This document shows, piece by piece, positions 25,733 through 37,967 of a stretch of DNA of 63,887 bases (its first letter is position 1; every line of letters starts with the position of its first letter). The DNA is from an uncultured Pseudomonadales bacterium. Its GTDB lineage: Bacteria > Pseudomonadota > Gammaproteobacteria > Pseudomonadales > Cellvibrionaceae. Position numbers and translations under genes: made by a program. The stretch covers positions 1 through 63,887 of the forward strand of contig CANLTI010000024.1 of the NCBI GenBank assembly GCA_947494095.1, in the 5' to 3' direction. A model generated the notes under the pieces. It ran no database searches. It saw only the letters and a program-made list of their open reading frames with translations, and had not been told where the DNA came from.

Positions 25733-25780
25733 GCGCACATAAGCCCTTGTGTAAGCTTTAATACATAGGCTTTATCAGCT

Positions 25781-25815
25781 AAAACCGCAGCTCACCGTGA
25801 CCTGCGGTTTTTTTA
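25781..25815 (+). terminator. Intrinsic terminator after nadA
   Basis: AAACCGCAG/CTGCGGTTT stem, 11-nt loop, T7 tail. Confidence 0.88.
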
Positions 25816-25843
25816 TGCCCGATTTTCCCATCCCCGTGCCTGC

Positions 25844-25885
25844 TTCTATTTCTATTTCTATTTCTATTTCTATTCCTATCTCTAT
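25844..25885. repeat. Hexanucleotide microsatellite (TTCTAT)n
   Basis: Seven units of TTCTAT, the first five perfect and the last two with one change, between nadA and the leuA leader region. Confidence 0.9.
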
Positions 25886-25999
25886 CGTTAGGTCTATTCT
25901 TCTATGCGGATACAGGCTAAGCCTGCTTATTTTGCTGAGCTTGCTGGCGCAATAGGAGAGCCCCGATGTGCTTTATTTTCAATCGATTGGATTTTATAT

Positions 26000-26097
26000 C
26001 CTAATTAATTTACATTATTAGGTTTTATTTTTTATTTTTAAGGGGTTATAAGGAGGTTTTTGTGCATCTTTGTCCTAATTATTTGGTATTGTTAGGA
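26000..26097. promoter_or_regulatory. Two similar dyads upstream of leuA
   Basis: CCTAAT-N11-ATTAGG at 26000-26022 and TCCTAA-N13-TTAGGA at 26073-26097. Both share CCTAATTA at the left and TTAGG at the right. Paired dyads 70-odd bp apart suggest operator sites; the second lies inside the putative leader ORF. Confidence 0.35.
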
Positions 26098-26166
26098 TGG
26101 CTATTGATGCGTTTTGCTAGCAAGGCTAATATGGGGCCGTTATCCATTATCTATAGAGCGACGTAG
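26062..26166 (+). CDS. Possible leuA leader peptide (34 aa, Leu-rich)
   Basis: GTG start 5 nt after a perfect AAGGAGG. The peptide has seven Leu in 34 residues with the run NYLVLLGWLLMRF, and it ends 212 bp before leuA. Leu attenuator leaders in enterobacteria have a Leu cluster at this place. A hairpin (26266-26312) lies between it and leuA. No clear alternative antiterminator was worked out, so attenuation is a hypothesis; the peptide could also be a small membrane protein. Confidence 0.4.
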   Translation: MHLCPNYLVLLGWLLMRFASKANMGPLSIIYRAT

Positions 26167-26265
26167 TGTTTTCTCGCATGCCATCTATTCTTTGTCTTAC
26201 ATTAGCGTATCTGGCGCCTTGCTGGCTCGGCAGCTATGATCTTTATATTCCGCGACTGACCAGCC

Positions 26266-26312
26266 CTACGGCCTAACAAAAAGCACCCCGTGCAAGTGGG
26301 CTTTGGCCGTAG
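26266..26312 (+). other. Hairpin between the Leu-rich ORF and leuA
   Basis: CTACGGCC (26266-26273) pairs with GGCCGTAG (26305-26312); inside it AAAGC/GCTTT can extend the stem. No T-run follows directly, so it is not a classic terminator. Position suits a leader-RNA switch for leuA. Confidence 0.45.
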
Positions 26313-26378
26313 CAGCGTTTGCCCATTACCCCCACCTTTTACTTTTACGCATTAAAACCCTACAAGGGAGCTTTGACC

Positions 26379-27920
26379 ATGAGCCACCAAGATTTAATTA
26401 TTTTTGACACCACATTGCGCGATGGCGAGCAAAGCCCTGGCGCCTCAATGACTAAAGATGAAAAAGTGCGTATTGCAAAAATGCTCGAAAAAATGCGTGT
26501 TGATGTTATTGAAGCGGGCTTTGCCATTGCGAGTGAGGGGGATTTTGAGTCGGTTAAGGCCGTTGCTAAGGCCGTAAAAGACTCTACGGTGTGCAGTTTG
26601 GCGCGCGCAGTGTATGCCGATATTGATCGCGCCGGCGAAGCGTTAAAGGGGGCAAACGCTTCGCGTATTCATACCTTTATTGCCACATCGCCTATTCACA
26701 TGAAATATAAACTACAAATGACCCCTGAAAAGGTTTTAGAGCAGGCGATTAAAGCGGTCAAGCGCGCGCGCAATTACACCGATGACGTTGAGTTTAGTTT
26801 AGAGGACGGCAGCCGGAGCGAATTTGACTTTATGTGCCGAATTACCGAAGCGGCGATTGCTGCGGGGGCTACCACAATCAATGTTCCTGATACGGTAGGT
26901 TACGGCGAGCCACAAGAATATGGTGCCATGTTTAAGCGCTTGATAGAGGCGGTGCCTAATAGTGACAAAGCCATTTTTTCAACGCATTGTCATAATGACT
27001 TAGGCTTGGCGGTAGCGAATTCGTTGTCGGCCGTGATGAACGGTGTGCGCCAGGTGGAATGTACCATTAATGGTCTAGGCGAGCGTGCGGGTAATGCCGC
27101 ATTAGAAGAAATTGTGATGGCGGTACAAACGCGTAAAGATATTTTTCCTGTGCAAACGCGTATTGCGAGTGAGCATATTGTGAGCACCTCGCGCTTGGTT
27201 TCTGGTATTACGGGGTTTCCTGTGCAGCCTAACAAGGCGATTGTGGGGGCGAATGCCTTTGCGCATGAGTCGGGTATTCATCAAGACGGCATATTAAAGC
27301 ACCGTGAAACTTACGAAATCATGAAAGCTGAAAGTGTTGGTTGGAATACCAATAAAATTGTTTTAGGTAAGCATTCCGGGCGCGCAGCGGTGAAAGCGCG
27401 CTTTGAAGATTTGGGTGTCACTTTTGAGGATCAAGATCAGCTCAATGCCGTATTTATTCGCTTTAAAGCTTTGGCCGATAAAAAACATGAGGTTTTTGAC
27501 GAAGATTTACAGCGCTTAGTCTCTGATGCGGCAAGCAAAGTCGAAGATACCTATGCCTTGGTGAGCTTAGAGGCATACACCAAAACACACCAAAAGCCCG
27601 AAGCGCAAATCACTTTTACCGTAAAAGGCGAACAAAAAACCGCCACAGCAACGGGCAGTGGGCCAGTGGATGCGGCATATAAAGCCATAGAGCAAATAGT
27701 CGCTAGCGCCACAGATTTATTATTGTATTCTGTCAACGCGATTACCAAGGGTACAGAGTCTCAAGGTGAGGTTACCGTGCGGCTTGAGCGCAAGGGTCAA
27801 ATTGTTAATGGTGTGGGTAGCGATACTGATATAGTTATCGCCTCTGTTAAAGCGTATTTAAATGCTTTAAATTTATTGGAACACAGTGCCGTGCGCTCTC
27901 ATCCACAACATGGCGTTTAG
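26379..27920 (+). CDS. leuA: 2-isopropylmalate synthase
   Basis: 513 aa, ATG with AAGGGAG upstream; an earlier in-frame start at 26319 is unlikely. Catalytic barrel with [16 protein letters not shown] at the N-terminus, the metal motif [14 protein letters not shown] and the [13 protein letters not shown] loop, followed by a linker and the C-terminal leucine-binding regulatory domain from about 390. First committed step of leucine synthesis (acetyl-CoA plus 2-ketoisovalerate). Feedback inhibition by leucine is expected. leuB, leuC and leuD are not nearby. Confidence 0.95.
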   Translation: MSHQDLIIFDTTLRDGEQSPGASMTKDEKVRIAKMLEKMRVDVIEAGFAIASEGDFESVKAVAKAVKDSTVCSLARAVYADIDRAGEALKGANASRIHTFIATSPIHMKYKLQMTPEKVLEQAIKAVKRARNYTDDVEFSLEDGSRSEFDFMCRITEAAIAAGATTINVPDTVGYGEPQEYGAMFKRLIEAVPNSDKAIFSTHCHNDLGLAVANSLSAVMNGVRQVECTINGLGERAGNAALEEIVMAVQTRKDIFPVQTRIASEHIVSTSRLVSGITGFPVQPNKAIVGANAFAHESGIHQDGILKHRETYEIMKAESVGWNTNKIVLGKHSGRAAVKARFEDLGVTFEDQDQLNAVFIRFKALADKKHEVFDEDLQRLVSDAASKVEDTYALVSLEAYTKTHQKPEAQITFTVKGEQKTATATGSGPVDAAYKAIEQIVASATDLLLYSVNAITKGTESQGEVTVRLERKGQIVNGVGSDTDIVIASVKAYLNALNLLEHSAVRSHPQHGV

Positions 27921-27995
27921 CCTATTTATGGTGAGGCGCAAGCCTCTCTATTAATGATCAAAAGGGAGCAGCGGCTAACAGAACGAGCCTGTCAT

Positions 27996-28868
27996 ATGAA
28001 TGAATTAAATCGCATGCAATACCTTGATGCTATGGGCATCGGGATGTTTGTACCGCGAAAAATATTGCCTGCTGCCAAAATGAGCACGGCGTGCGCGGTG
28101 TCTTATGTACCGCAGGCGCAAGACTTAGCGCTTGCCGGTGGCATGCAAGCTTCAGTGGTCGCACAAGCACAAGTTCAAGCACAAGCTCAGGCGCATACAG
28201 CACGCATGGGTGAAGCGCCAGAGGCCGGGCCTTCAGCGGCAACACGTGCAACAGTGACGGATTTGCTTGAACCGAATAAAGCGGCAAAATCTAAGCATGA
28301 GGCGCCAGGGCAAGACGATACGCCCTCAGAGCGAACCTTGCAACAAGTGGTCAGCCAGAAAAAACCGCAATTATTACGTTTTAACTTAGGTTTGTGGCAG
28401 CTGGCTAACGGTGCACTGTTTATTGATACGCGTGAGCCCAGAGCTGCACTGCCTACCACCACATTACTGCACAATATTATCGCCGCTATAATGCCTGCCA
28501 TGCTGGTAGAGGGCTTACCTAAAGCTGATACCATTAATTGGCCGCTGCTCGAAAGCCCTATTGCCAACCCTAATGAATTAGCTGAAGCGCGCGAGATGAC
28601 GCATGCGTTTTTGGCTAGTCGCTTTGAAAAAACCAATCCTAAGTTAATCATTGTTATGGGCGAGCAAGCCTTTAATGTTGTCGCTGCAGGTCAGGATGTT
28701 ATGCCCCCCGAATATGGCGAGCTTGTGAGTCCTGCACATTTGCCGAGCCCTGTTGTTTATTTGCCGAGCCTCACACAGCTACTCAACGAGCCGCTACTAA
28801 AGCGTTTTGTATGGTCTGCCATAGCGCCATACTTTTTAGTAGAGTCAAAACCAAAGGAGTATTCGTAA
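27996..28868 (+). CDS. HolD-like (DNA polymerase III psi subunit-type) hypothetical
   Basis: About 290 aa. The start is set at 27996 (MNELNRMQYLDAMGI); an ATG at 27954 is possible, and neither has a strong ribosome site. The N-terminus, with R-x-x-YLDAMGI, recalls the psi subunit segment that binds chi. A low-complexity part follows (about 45-115, AQAQVQAQAQAH and acidic/Pro stretches), then a folded domain 125-285 ending LPSLTQLLNEPLLKRFVW, which looks uracil-DNA-glycosylase-like. The gene abuts rimI, as holD does in E. coli. Context supports psi; sequence evidence is modest. Confidence 0.55.
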   Translation: MNELNRMQYLDAMGIGMFVPRKILPAAKMSTACAVSYVPQAQDLALAGGMQASVVAQAQVQAQAQAHTARMGEAPEAGPSAATRATVTDLLEPNKAAKSKHEAPGQDDTPSERTLQQVVSQKKPQLLRFNLGLWQLANGALFIDTREPRAALPTTTLLHNIIAAIMPAMLVEGLPKADTINWPLLESPIANPNELAEAREMTHAFLASRFEKTNPKLIIVMGEQAFNVVAAGQDVMPPEYGELVSPAHLPSPVVYLPSLTQLLNEPLLKRFVWSAIAPYFLVESKPKEYS

Positions 28869-29378
28869 ATGTGGTGTGAATTTAACTTTGGGCATAATAC
28901 CTTGGGTGAGCTCAGTGCTAAAGCGCTCACATCTGAGCACTTAGCGGCGCTTGTGGCTATCGAAAAACGCAGCCATTTAACCGCGTGGAGCGAGGCTAAT
29001 TTTAAAAGCTCGCTAGAGTCTCACCATGTGGTGGTGGGTTTGTTGGATAGTACACATACGCTGCTGGCCTATGCGGTTGTTTCGCTGGTGGCCGGCGAGG
29101 CGGAGCTTTTATTGTTTGTGGTTGACGAAGCTCTGCAAGGCAAAAAGCTTGGCACAGCATTTTTACAAAAAATTATTGAGGCTTTACAGCGCTCTAAAAA
29201 GGCTCAGGCGTTCTTTTTAGAGGTTAGAGCGGGTAATGTGCCGGCGATTACGGTGTACGAAAACCTCGGCTTTAATCAAGCCGGTGAGCGGCCCAATTAT
29301 TATGCGACACCCTGGGGGCGCGAAGATGCCTTGGTATATGCATTAGACTGGGGCTTTGAGTTTGGGCTCAATGATTAA
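28869..29378 (+). CDS. rimI: Ribosomal protein S18-alanine N-acetyltransferase
   Basis: 169 aa, ATG 0 bp after the HolD-like stop. GNAT fold with the acetyl-CoA loop QGKKLGTAFL, the RimI signature FFLEVRAGNVPAITVYENLGF, and C-terminal NYY..GREDALVYAL. Acetylates the N-terminal Ala of S18. Slightly longer N-terminus (about 15 aa) than E. coli RimI (148 aa). Holds to the holD-rimI operon order. Confidence 0.92.
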   Translation: MWCEFNFGHNTLGELSAKALTSEHLAALVAIEKRSHLTAWSEANFKSSLESHHVVVGLLDSTHTLLAYAVVSLVAGEAELLLFVVDEALQGKKLGTAFLQKIIEALQRSKKAQAFFLEVRAGNVPAITVYENLGFNQAGERPNYYATPWGREDALVYALDWGFEFGLND

Positions 29379-29583
29379 ATAGCAAGAGGCAAGAGCCCTA
29401 TAAAATACGAGCCGTCATTGCATACAGGGTAGTGACGGTTATTCATGAAGTGCAACCTGTGGTGTGATACGCGATGGCGCCACCGTGTTGTTTTAAGCGC
29501 CTTGTTTTTGAATAATACTGTGATTAGTCTGTAAAACTTAGTGTCACCAAATGTCTTTGGCATATCCCCTGCTATATTCATAG

Positions 29584-32022
<2,439 letters not shown>

Positions 32023-32030
<8 letters not shown>

Positions 32031-32775
32031 TATTGCTATTATTCCGGCGCGCGGCGGTAGTCAGCGTATACCCCAAAAAAATATAAAACCTTTTTTGGGT
32101 AAACCTATTATTCAATACGCAATAGATACCGCAAAAGCCTCGGGTTTGTTTGATCGCATTGTTGTATCGACCGATAGTGACGCCATTGCCGAGTGCGCTT
32201 TAGGTCTAGGTGCTGAAGTGCCCTTTATTCGCCCTGCAGCATTGGCTGACCATTTTACGGGTACTCATGCCGTGATGACGCATGCTATTTTAGCGTGTAA
32301 TAATACGCGTGATCAAAAAATACAGGGTCAAAAAATACAGTATGCCTGCTGTATTTATCCAACAAGTCCATTGTTAACAGTAAACTCACTTAGCGAAGGT
32401 TTAAATTTGCTGTGTAGCGGTGGGTGTGATTTTGTGGTTTCAGCTACTGAGTACCCCTTCGCGATTCAGCGTGCTATTTTGCCTGTCGGCAATGATTTTT
32501 TTGTTCCTCATAATCGCCCGGCAATGGCTATGCGCTCTCAAGATTTACCTGCGATGTATCATGATGCTGGGCAGTTTTATTGGGGCACCGCTCAAGCTTA
32601 CATTGATCATGCTCCTTTATGGGGTGACCGTACCCGGGCCATTATTTTACCCCGAACGCATGTGCAAGACATCGATACGTTTGAGGATTGGCAATTAGCT
32701 GAAATGAAGTATCAATTGGCTTACCCACGACGCGTTAGCGCTAGTACTAGCGCGAGTGAGCGCCACTCGCGCTAG
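32023..32775 (+). CDS. pseF: CMP-pseudaminic acid (acylneuraminate) cytidylyltransferase
   Basis: 250 aa, GTG start within the end of pseC (8-bp overlap). CMP-sugar synthetase signature IPARGGSQRIPQKNIKPFLGKP, then STDSDAIAE and the YPTSPLL block. Activates the nonulosonic acid with CTP. pseG, pseH and pseI, needed between PseC and PseF, are not in this window. The end converges on the Maf gene with a 4-bp overlap. Could also act on another nonulosonic acid. Confidence 0.9.
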
Positions 32776-34844
32776 TCGTCTTGTAGGCGAACGGCTTCTG
32801 TATCAATGGTGGTATCGCATTCTAGGGGGTTTTTTTCCATTTTTTTGAACATTTGGCTCAGCATCTGTGAGTACATGGCGTTAATTTTTTTATAGTTTTT
32901 AATAAAGTGAGATGTGTTTTTACTAAACAGCAGTGCTTGCATTATCAGAGTAAATGCTGAGTTTATCGTGCCTCGCATTAGTAATTTTGAGATAGGGTCT
33001 GCGTTGAGTATAGCTTTAAATGCTGTTTCCATTGCTTTGTGCAATTGTTTTTTGTCTTCAATATGAGGCGACAAGCTTATTTGATTTTTTAATTTTTTAA
33101 TTTTTTTAAAATATTCTGACTTGAAGTTTTCCTCTGTGATTATTTTTTTTTCGTAACGTACCATATATTGCGTTTTTATTTTTTTTATAATGATTTTTTT
33201 ATCTTCCTCTAAGTGATTAAATGTCGGAAGATCACACGGTTGAATAGGTGTTGTTTCTTGTATGAGCGCTCCATTATTAGGGTTTAAAATACTCATATCA
33301 ATACCTTGTCGTTGTGCTTGGCGTAATAATATCTCCATGTTATTTTTTGATGCATGTAAAATAGGGTTGGTTTTTACGGTTTGACCAAAATTACCCTCTG
33401 TATCGTAATTTTTACTTATTGTTTGGTCTTTTTCATTTTTTTTCTTTTTATTAATGTCGTGGTAAATACTTAAAGAAGAATGATGCTCTGAATCTGTAGG
33501 CATGCCTAAGTCTATGCCTAAAAATATTAGCTGCCTAAAGCCTAGAGTAATGGCGGCAGATAAACCCGCGTTAGTGACCGTGGGGTTACACAGCATGAGC
33601 TTGGCAGGGGTTTTATCGGGGTAGGTTTGACTAAGAAGCTGGCTTCCTAAGTCGTTAGGTTTAACCCCTAGGCATACGTCGTCAAAAAGCGCAGTCATTT
33701 GCGGAGCGGCAGTGTTAAGGCAAATTAATGTGATGCCTTTGCGGTACTCGGGTGTTGTGCCGTGTTTGATATAAGATGGCGTAATGGCACTGCGTTCCAT
33801 TTCGATGTGAAAGTCGGGCTTGATGCCTGTTTTAGCTAGAGAGCTAAGCGCTGTGCCACAGGTAATGACAATGGCGTTATCTTGATTTTTTTTAATGTAA
33901 TCAATGTGAGTGTCTAGTGACGGGCCATTACCAATTAAAAATACGGGCACATTATTGATGGTTAAATCACTGTAAGCTAAAAATTTATAATTTTTATTAA
34001 TGTTGTAAATAGTATGGGCAAGGCTTATTTGTTCATCATCATAAAAGCCAACGCCTGTCGCAGCCAAATGAAACTCTTTGCGGTAGAGTGTATAAAATTC
34101 AGTTTCTTTTTTGCTGTTAAAATGCCTAAAAACAAAGGTGTAAACAAAATTAAATAAACCTATTTTGTTACTCAGTAGTTTCATGTCTGCCATGGCGTCT
34201 TTGGGTTCTACGCCAATAAATAGCTTTAGCATGCGGCCCTTACTGGTCATTTTTTGTAAAATAGGCAGCCAGTCAATAACATGCAGTGAGGCATAGAATG
34301 AGTCTTTGTGGGGGTCAAAAATACAAAGATTGTGAATGTCTAGCTCATGAACCATTTGTTCAATATGATAGCCCAGCCCGCAACCTGTTACCAGCATAAA
34401 GCCAATGGGTACATCGCAGTTTTTATTTTGTTCGGTTTCGAGTGATTTATAAAAATCTACCATCTTATTGATCACGCGAGGATGAATATGGTCCTGATTA
34501 GATATTTTGGTTTTAGCAAACTTAATGTTAGATAGGGTTGGGCGATGTTTAAAATGTTGAAACTGTTCGTGGCAAAACTCTTTAGGGTTGCCGTTGTAGA
34601 CGGGCTTATTATTGAGCTTAAAATTAACAAGGTTTAAATATCCCTCTTCGGTATATATTAATTTTAACTCTTGAGGCTGATATTGAATGTACTGATTATA
34701 TATTTGCGGGGAGATTTTTTGAAAAGCAGCCATGTTGCGTTTAAAGGTGATTTCTAATTCTAGCTGCAGTTGCTGCATCTTTGCCTGACGAAGCACTTGT
34801 TGAATATTTGACGGTTGCTCGGGGCTGGTGTGTGCTTCGGTCAT
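32772..34844 (-). CDS. Maf-type motility accessory factor (DUF115, flagellin nonulosonic acid transferase)
   Basis: 690 aa. Central DUF115/6-hydroxymethylpterin-pyrophosphokinase-like fold with the signature LIGNGPSLDTHIDYIKKN, ITCGTALSSLAKTGIKPDFHIEMERS and LIFLGIDLGMPTDSEHHSS. N-terminal Maf domain (FMLVTGCGLGYHIEQMV) and a long helical, Lys-rich C-terminus. Maf proteins transfer pseudaminic or legionaminic acid to flagellin. Its convergence with pseBCF agrees with this. No flagellin gene in the window. Confidence 0.88.
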   Translation of the reverse strand: MTEAHTSPEQPSNIQQVLRQAKMQQLQLELEITFKRNMAAFQKISPQIYNQYIQYQPQELKLIYTEEGYLNLVNFKLNNKPVYNGNPKEFCHEQFQHFKHRPTLSNIKFAKTKISNQDHIHPRVINKMVDFYKSLETEQNKNCDVPIGFMLVTGCGLGYHIEQMVHELDIHNLCIFDPHKDSFYASLHVIDWLPILQKMTSKGRMLKLFIGVEPKDAMADMKLLSNKIGLFNFVYTFVFRHFNSKKETEFYTLYRKEFHLAATGVGFYDDEQISLAHTIYNINKNYKFLAYSDLTINNVPVFLIGNGPSLDTHIDYIKKNQDNAIVITCGTALSSLAKTGIKPDFHIEMERSAITPSYIKHGTTPEYRKGITLICLNTAAPQMTALFDDVCLGVKPNDLGSQLLSQTYPDKTPAKLMLCNPTVTNAGLSAAITLGFRQLIFLGIDLGMPTDSEHHSSLSIYHDINKKKKNEKDQTISKNYDTEGNFGQTVKTNPILHASKNNMEILLRQAQRQGIDMSILNPNNGALIQETTPIQPCDLPTFNHLEEDKKIIIKKIKTQYMVRYEKKIITEENFKSEYFKKIKKLKNQISLSPHIEDKKQLHKAMETAFKAILNADPISKLLMRGTINSAFTLIMQALLFSKNTSHFIKNYKKINAMYSQMLSQMFKKMEKNPLECDTTIDTEAVRLQDD

Positions 34845-34943
34845 GAAAGTGCCTATATATTGACGTTTATAAGCCTGAGTGTCGGCTTATTGTTTGAATT
34901 ATAGGTACGAGCAAATTTTAGGCCTAGCTGAATACTGGGTGGT

Positions 34944-36029
34944 TTATTCTAATGTGAAAGATTGGCTTGCGACAATATGGCCGTTAATTTGTAGGCTAAG
35001 GGTGTGTTGCCCTAAATAATATTGGCGCGTACTAATCGGCTTGAATGAATAGTGTTTTTTGAGTGTAATGCGCTGGCCTTGGGTCGCGTTAAGTGTTTTT
35101 AGCTTAAACACTTTACGGTTATGGCGGCCGTTGGCGCGTAAAAAATCGATGGCATAATCAATGATAAGTGCTTGGTTTTGGGCGCTAGTGACAGCGAATT
35201 CAAAGTTCAGAGGGGAGTGGGCTGTGGCAACGGCGCTGCACTCAAGGGTGGTCTCGTGAATTTGAGCGGCGTTAAAGCCTAATAAAGCTAAGCATTGAGT
35301 ATGACCGGCTTTGATGAGTGTGCGGCAGGCGTGTTTTATAATCCAGTGAGTGTGCGCGCTGGTACGACTGTGTTGCCATTTTGCACATTGCTGTAGCATC
35401 GCAAGAGGGTGATCTTTACTGATATCGTTTAAATTATTGGCCACTGATTTACGCACATAAAGGCTTGTGTCGTTTTTAAGTGGCTCTAAAATAGTAAAAA
35501 TAGGTGCCGGATCGGCAACTAAGTTTTTGAGCTGTATGCCCCAGGGTAAGCGCGGGCGGCAACCTTCACACGCTAAGCGCCGTACATGCTCACTGCTGCT
35601 TTTGGTCCATTGTTTAAGCTGTTTAAAGGCTTGCTCGGGGTAGCGTTCAATAAAAGGGCGTATGGCAAATTCGGCGCTAAACAAGTGGGTGAGCGCCTCG
35701 AGCACTTGAAAGGCCAGTTTAGGGTGTGCCAGACCATATGCCGCCACGTAATCAATGACCGGCCATGCGGCAAAGCTGCGCTGTGTATCGTTGGGGTCGC
35801 CGTGATCCCAGTGTTGTGGTAGCTGACAAAGCTTGGGCGCAAGCTGTTCGAATGATGGCAGCTGGTGGTTGAGGCAGACAATAACATGGTTAACACGCGC
35901 TTTGAGCGCTAGGCTTTCTAAGCCTTGTAGGGCGGATTGTTCAAAAATATCGGGGTTAAAGGTGGGCTCTATCGCGACTAAGCTCCGGCTGATACGCATA
36001 ATGGCGGAGTGAGATAAGTTTTGTTTCAT
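34944..36029 (-). CDS. AlkC-like DNA alkylation repair protein
   Basis: 361 aa. HEAT-like helical repeats over residues 1-250 with the AlkC/AlkD-type segment HVRRLACEGCRPRLPWGIQL and YVRKSVANNLNDISKDHP. The C-terminal 100 residues are beta-rich (CSAVATAHSPLNFEFAVTS onwards, ending SQSFTLE), as in AlkC proteins that carry an Ig-like domain. Members excise 3-methyladenine or 3-methylcytosine. Single gene. Confidence 0.85.
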   Translation of the reverse strand: MKQNLSHSAIMRISRSLVAIEPTFNPDIFEQSALQGLESLALKARVNHVIVCLNHQLPSFEQLAPKLCQLPQHWDHGDPNDTQRSFAAWPVIDYVAAYGLAHPKLAFQVLEALTHLFSAEFAIRPFIERYPEQAFKQLKQWTKSSSEHVRRLACEGCRPRLPWGIQLKNLVADPAPIFTILEPLKNDTSLYVRKSVANNLNDISKDHPLAMLQQCAKWQHSRTSAHTHWIIKHACRTLIKAGHTQCLALLGFNAAQIHETTLECSAVATAHSPLNFEFAVTSAQNQALIIDYAIDFLRANGRHNRKVFKLKTLNATQGQRITLKKHYSFKPISTRQYYLGQHTLSLQINGHIVASQSFTLE

Positions 36030-36288
36030 AAGGCTGCCTTCTTTTAAAGGATAGAGCTGAATGATCGTTGTGAATGATTTTAATGTAGAGGTATAAACGG
36101 TAAAAAGGCAGGGTAATAAAAGAGCAGGCCGAAGGCTTGATTGTGCGCTATAGCGCTGTTTGCGCGTTGGCTTATATGCGTACTGGGGGTTAATTGCGTC
36201 GTTTAGTGCGAAGGCAATAACGAGGATTAATGCGCAAAATGCTGGGTATTAGCCAGCACATGAATACCTATAGCGCTAAACACAATGG

Positions 36289-36642
36289 TTAGACTGAGAA
36301 GGAGGCTCCGCAGCCGCAAGTGGAGCTTGCATTCGGGTTTTCGACGGTAAAGCGTGAACCCTGTAAACCCTCTTGATAATCAACGCGCGCGCCAACCAAA
36401 TAAGGGTAGCTCATGGGGTCTACCACAACACGAATCCCTTCTTTTTCTATTAGTGTGTCTTCTTCATCTAGCTCTTCATCAAAGCTAAAGCCGTACTGAA
36501 ACCCTGAGCAGCCTCCGCCTGTGACGTATACACGCAGTACCAAATTGGGGTTTTCTTCCTCCTCTACTAGGCTACGCACTTTGGCGATAGCACTTTCGGT
36601 GACTTGAATGGGTGTGGGGGTATAGGTTTGCGCTGAACTCAT
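36289..36642 (-). CDS. erpA: Iron-sulfur cluster insertion protein ErpA
   Basis: 117 aa, A-type carrier. Cluster ligands C in [11 protein letters not shown] and the CGCG pair near the C-terminus. ErpA hallmarks include [22 protein letters not shown] and the [21 protein letters not shown] end. Delivers [4Fe-4S] clusters to apoproteins. Upstream of it on the minus strand come bactofilin, a DUF6776-like gene and argC, the usual order in pseudomonad relatives. Confidence 0.95.
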   Translation of the reverse strand: MSSAQTYTPTPIQVTESAIAKVRSLVEEEENPNLVLRVYVTGGGCSGFQYGFSFDEELDEEDTLIEKEGIRVVVDPMSYPYLVGARVDYQEGLQGSRFTVENPNASSTCGCGASFSV

Positions 36643-36762
36643 ATCGGCCTCAACAGTTGTTGGTAGACGATTATTGATAACCTGAGTGTTTTAGTCAAGT
36701 ATTAGCTGCGCCGCAAAAACACGCTGTGATTAAAAGCGTGTTAAGAGCGATGTTTTTGCGCA

Positions 36763-37182
36763 TCAGGCGGGCTTGCTTTTAGCTACATCGATGCTTTCGA
36801 CTTTTTTGGTGTTATCGGATTTCTCGTCAAAATGTACGAGGTTGCCGTTGACTTGCGAGCCTTTAACCATCTCGATAATGTTGTAGTACACATTGCCCTG
36901 AATGACAGATTTTGAGGCTAGCTCTAAATGTTTTGTTGAGCGTACATCACCGCGTACATTGCCGTTGATCACAGCGCTAGGGGCGCGCACTTCGCCCTCT
37001 ACCAGGCCTTTGTCGGCAATCACTAAGCGTGCATCGTTGCTGCCTTCGGCAATAACGTTGCCAATCACTTGGCCTTCAATTTGTAATTCACCGGCGAAAT
37101 GGATGTCACCCACAATTTTGGTGCCACGCGAAATTAGCGTATGGTTGTTGCCGTGGTCTACTGTTTTTTTTGATCCGAACAT
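36763..37182 (-). CDS. Bactofilin
   Basis: 139 aa. One bactofilin (DUF583) beta-helix domain, residues 14-115, built from repeats such as TKIVGDIHFAGELQIEGQVIGNV and VEGEVRAPSAVINGNVRGDV, with short charged ends. Polymerises into cytoskeletal filaments involved in cell shape or envelope localisation. It lies 18 bp downstream of the DUF6776-like gene, in the same transcript. Confidence 0.92.
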   Translation of the reverse strand: MFGSKKTVDHGNNHTLISRGTKIVGDIHFAGELQIEGQVIGNVIAEGSNDARLVIADKGLVEGEVRAPSAVINGNVRGDVRSTKHLELASKSVIQGNVYYNIIEMVKGSQVNGNLVHFDEKSDNTKKVESIDVAKSKPA

Positions 37183-37200
37183 GGTTTCCCCTAGTAACTG

Positions 37201-37965
37201 TTACCAGTCATAGTTTTTAGTGATAGTTTGTGTTTTTTTACCTTCTACTATAAGGTTAATCGTGACTTGCTGTGGTGTAAAATTTTTAGGTAATTTAAAC
37301 GTACCGGTGAGTGTTTGAAAGTAACGAAAGCGAACATTTAGGGCTGATGGGTCACTTTTTGCGGTCGTGTCTTTTTGACCGGTTGTATCTTCTGGTACGG
37401 CCAGCGCCTTATAGTTGAGTGTCTGTGTTTGGTCTTTTGCATCTAGCCCACTAATGAGTACCTCGACACTGCCTTGTACCCAGTTGATGTGTTTGGCTAA
37501 TTGCTTTACAACCAGTTTAAAGTCGTATTGCTCGGCAACACCGCTAGGGCTCACTTGCCACTGCCCAATAGCCGGGCCCTTTTGGCCTTTAGGTGGGTTC
37601 ATAATGTTGCGGTAAAAGGTGTTTTCTTCTTGGGTTTTTTGCAGCGTGCTTTTGAGGGTGAGTAACTCTTGGCGAACTGTCTCACTGGCTCCGCGATCGA
37701 CTTCGGCGCCAGTTTTGGTGTTAACCAGTTGCTGGGTGAGTGTGTTGAGTTCGGTTTCAAAGGCTTGCGCGGCTTGTTGCTGCTCGGCTAGCGATTGCTG
37801 GAGCGCCTCTTGTTGGTGGCCACCCGTGTAGTAGCCTACGGTGTACCCGCCTATTCCGGCCCCAGTAATTGCAATGAATAATGCACAGCGGATCAATCCT
37901 TTGAGCACGGGGCGGTGGCGTACAACCACTAAACGGTGCTGCTTGCTTGCTTTAACTTTTGGCAT
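37201..37965 (-). CDS. DUF6776-like single-pass membrane protein with coiled coil
   Basis: 254 aa. Basic N-terminus, one membrane helix about 25-48, a coiled coil about 50-125 (QQEALQQSLAEQQQAAQAFE), then a beta-rich extracytoplasmic domain 130-254 ending TITKNYDW. It looks like the protein encoded beside argC/bactofilin in many Pseudomonas relatives, called DUF6776. Function unknown; position suggests a membrane partner for bactofilin filaments. 2 bp before it is the argC stop. Confidence 0.75.
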   Translation of the reverse strand: MPKVKASKQHRLVVVRHRPVLKGLIRCALFIAITGAGIGGYTVGYYTGGHQQEALQQSLAEQQQAAQAFETELNTLTQQLVNTKTGAEVDRGASETVRQELLTLKSTLQKTQEENTFYRNIMNPPKGQKGPAIGQWQVSPSGVAEQYDFKLVVKQLAKHINWVQGSVEVLISGLDAKDQTQTLNYKALAVPEDTTGQKDTTAKSDPSALNVRFRYFQTLTGTFKLPKNFTPQQVTINLIVEGKKTQTITKNYDW

Positions 37966-37967
37966 AT

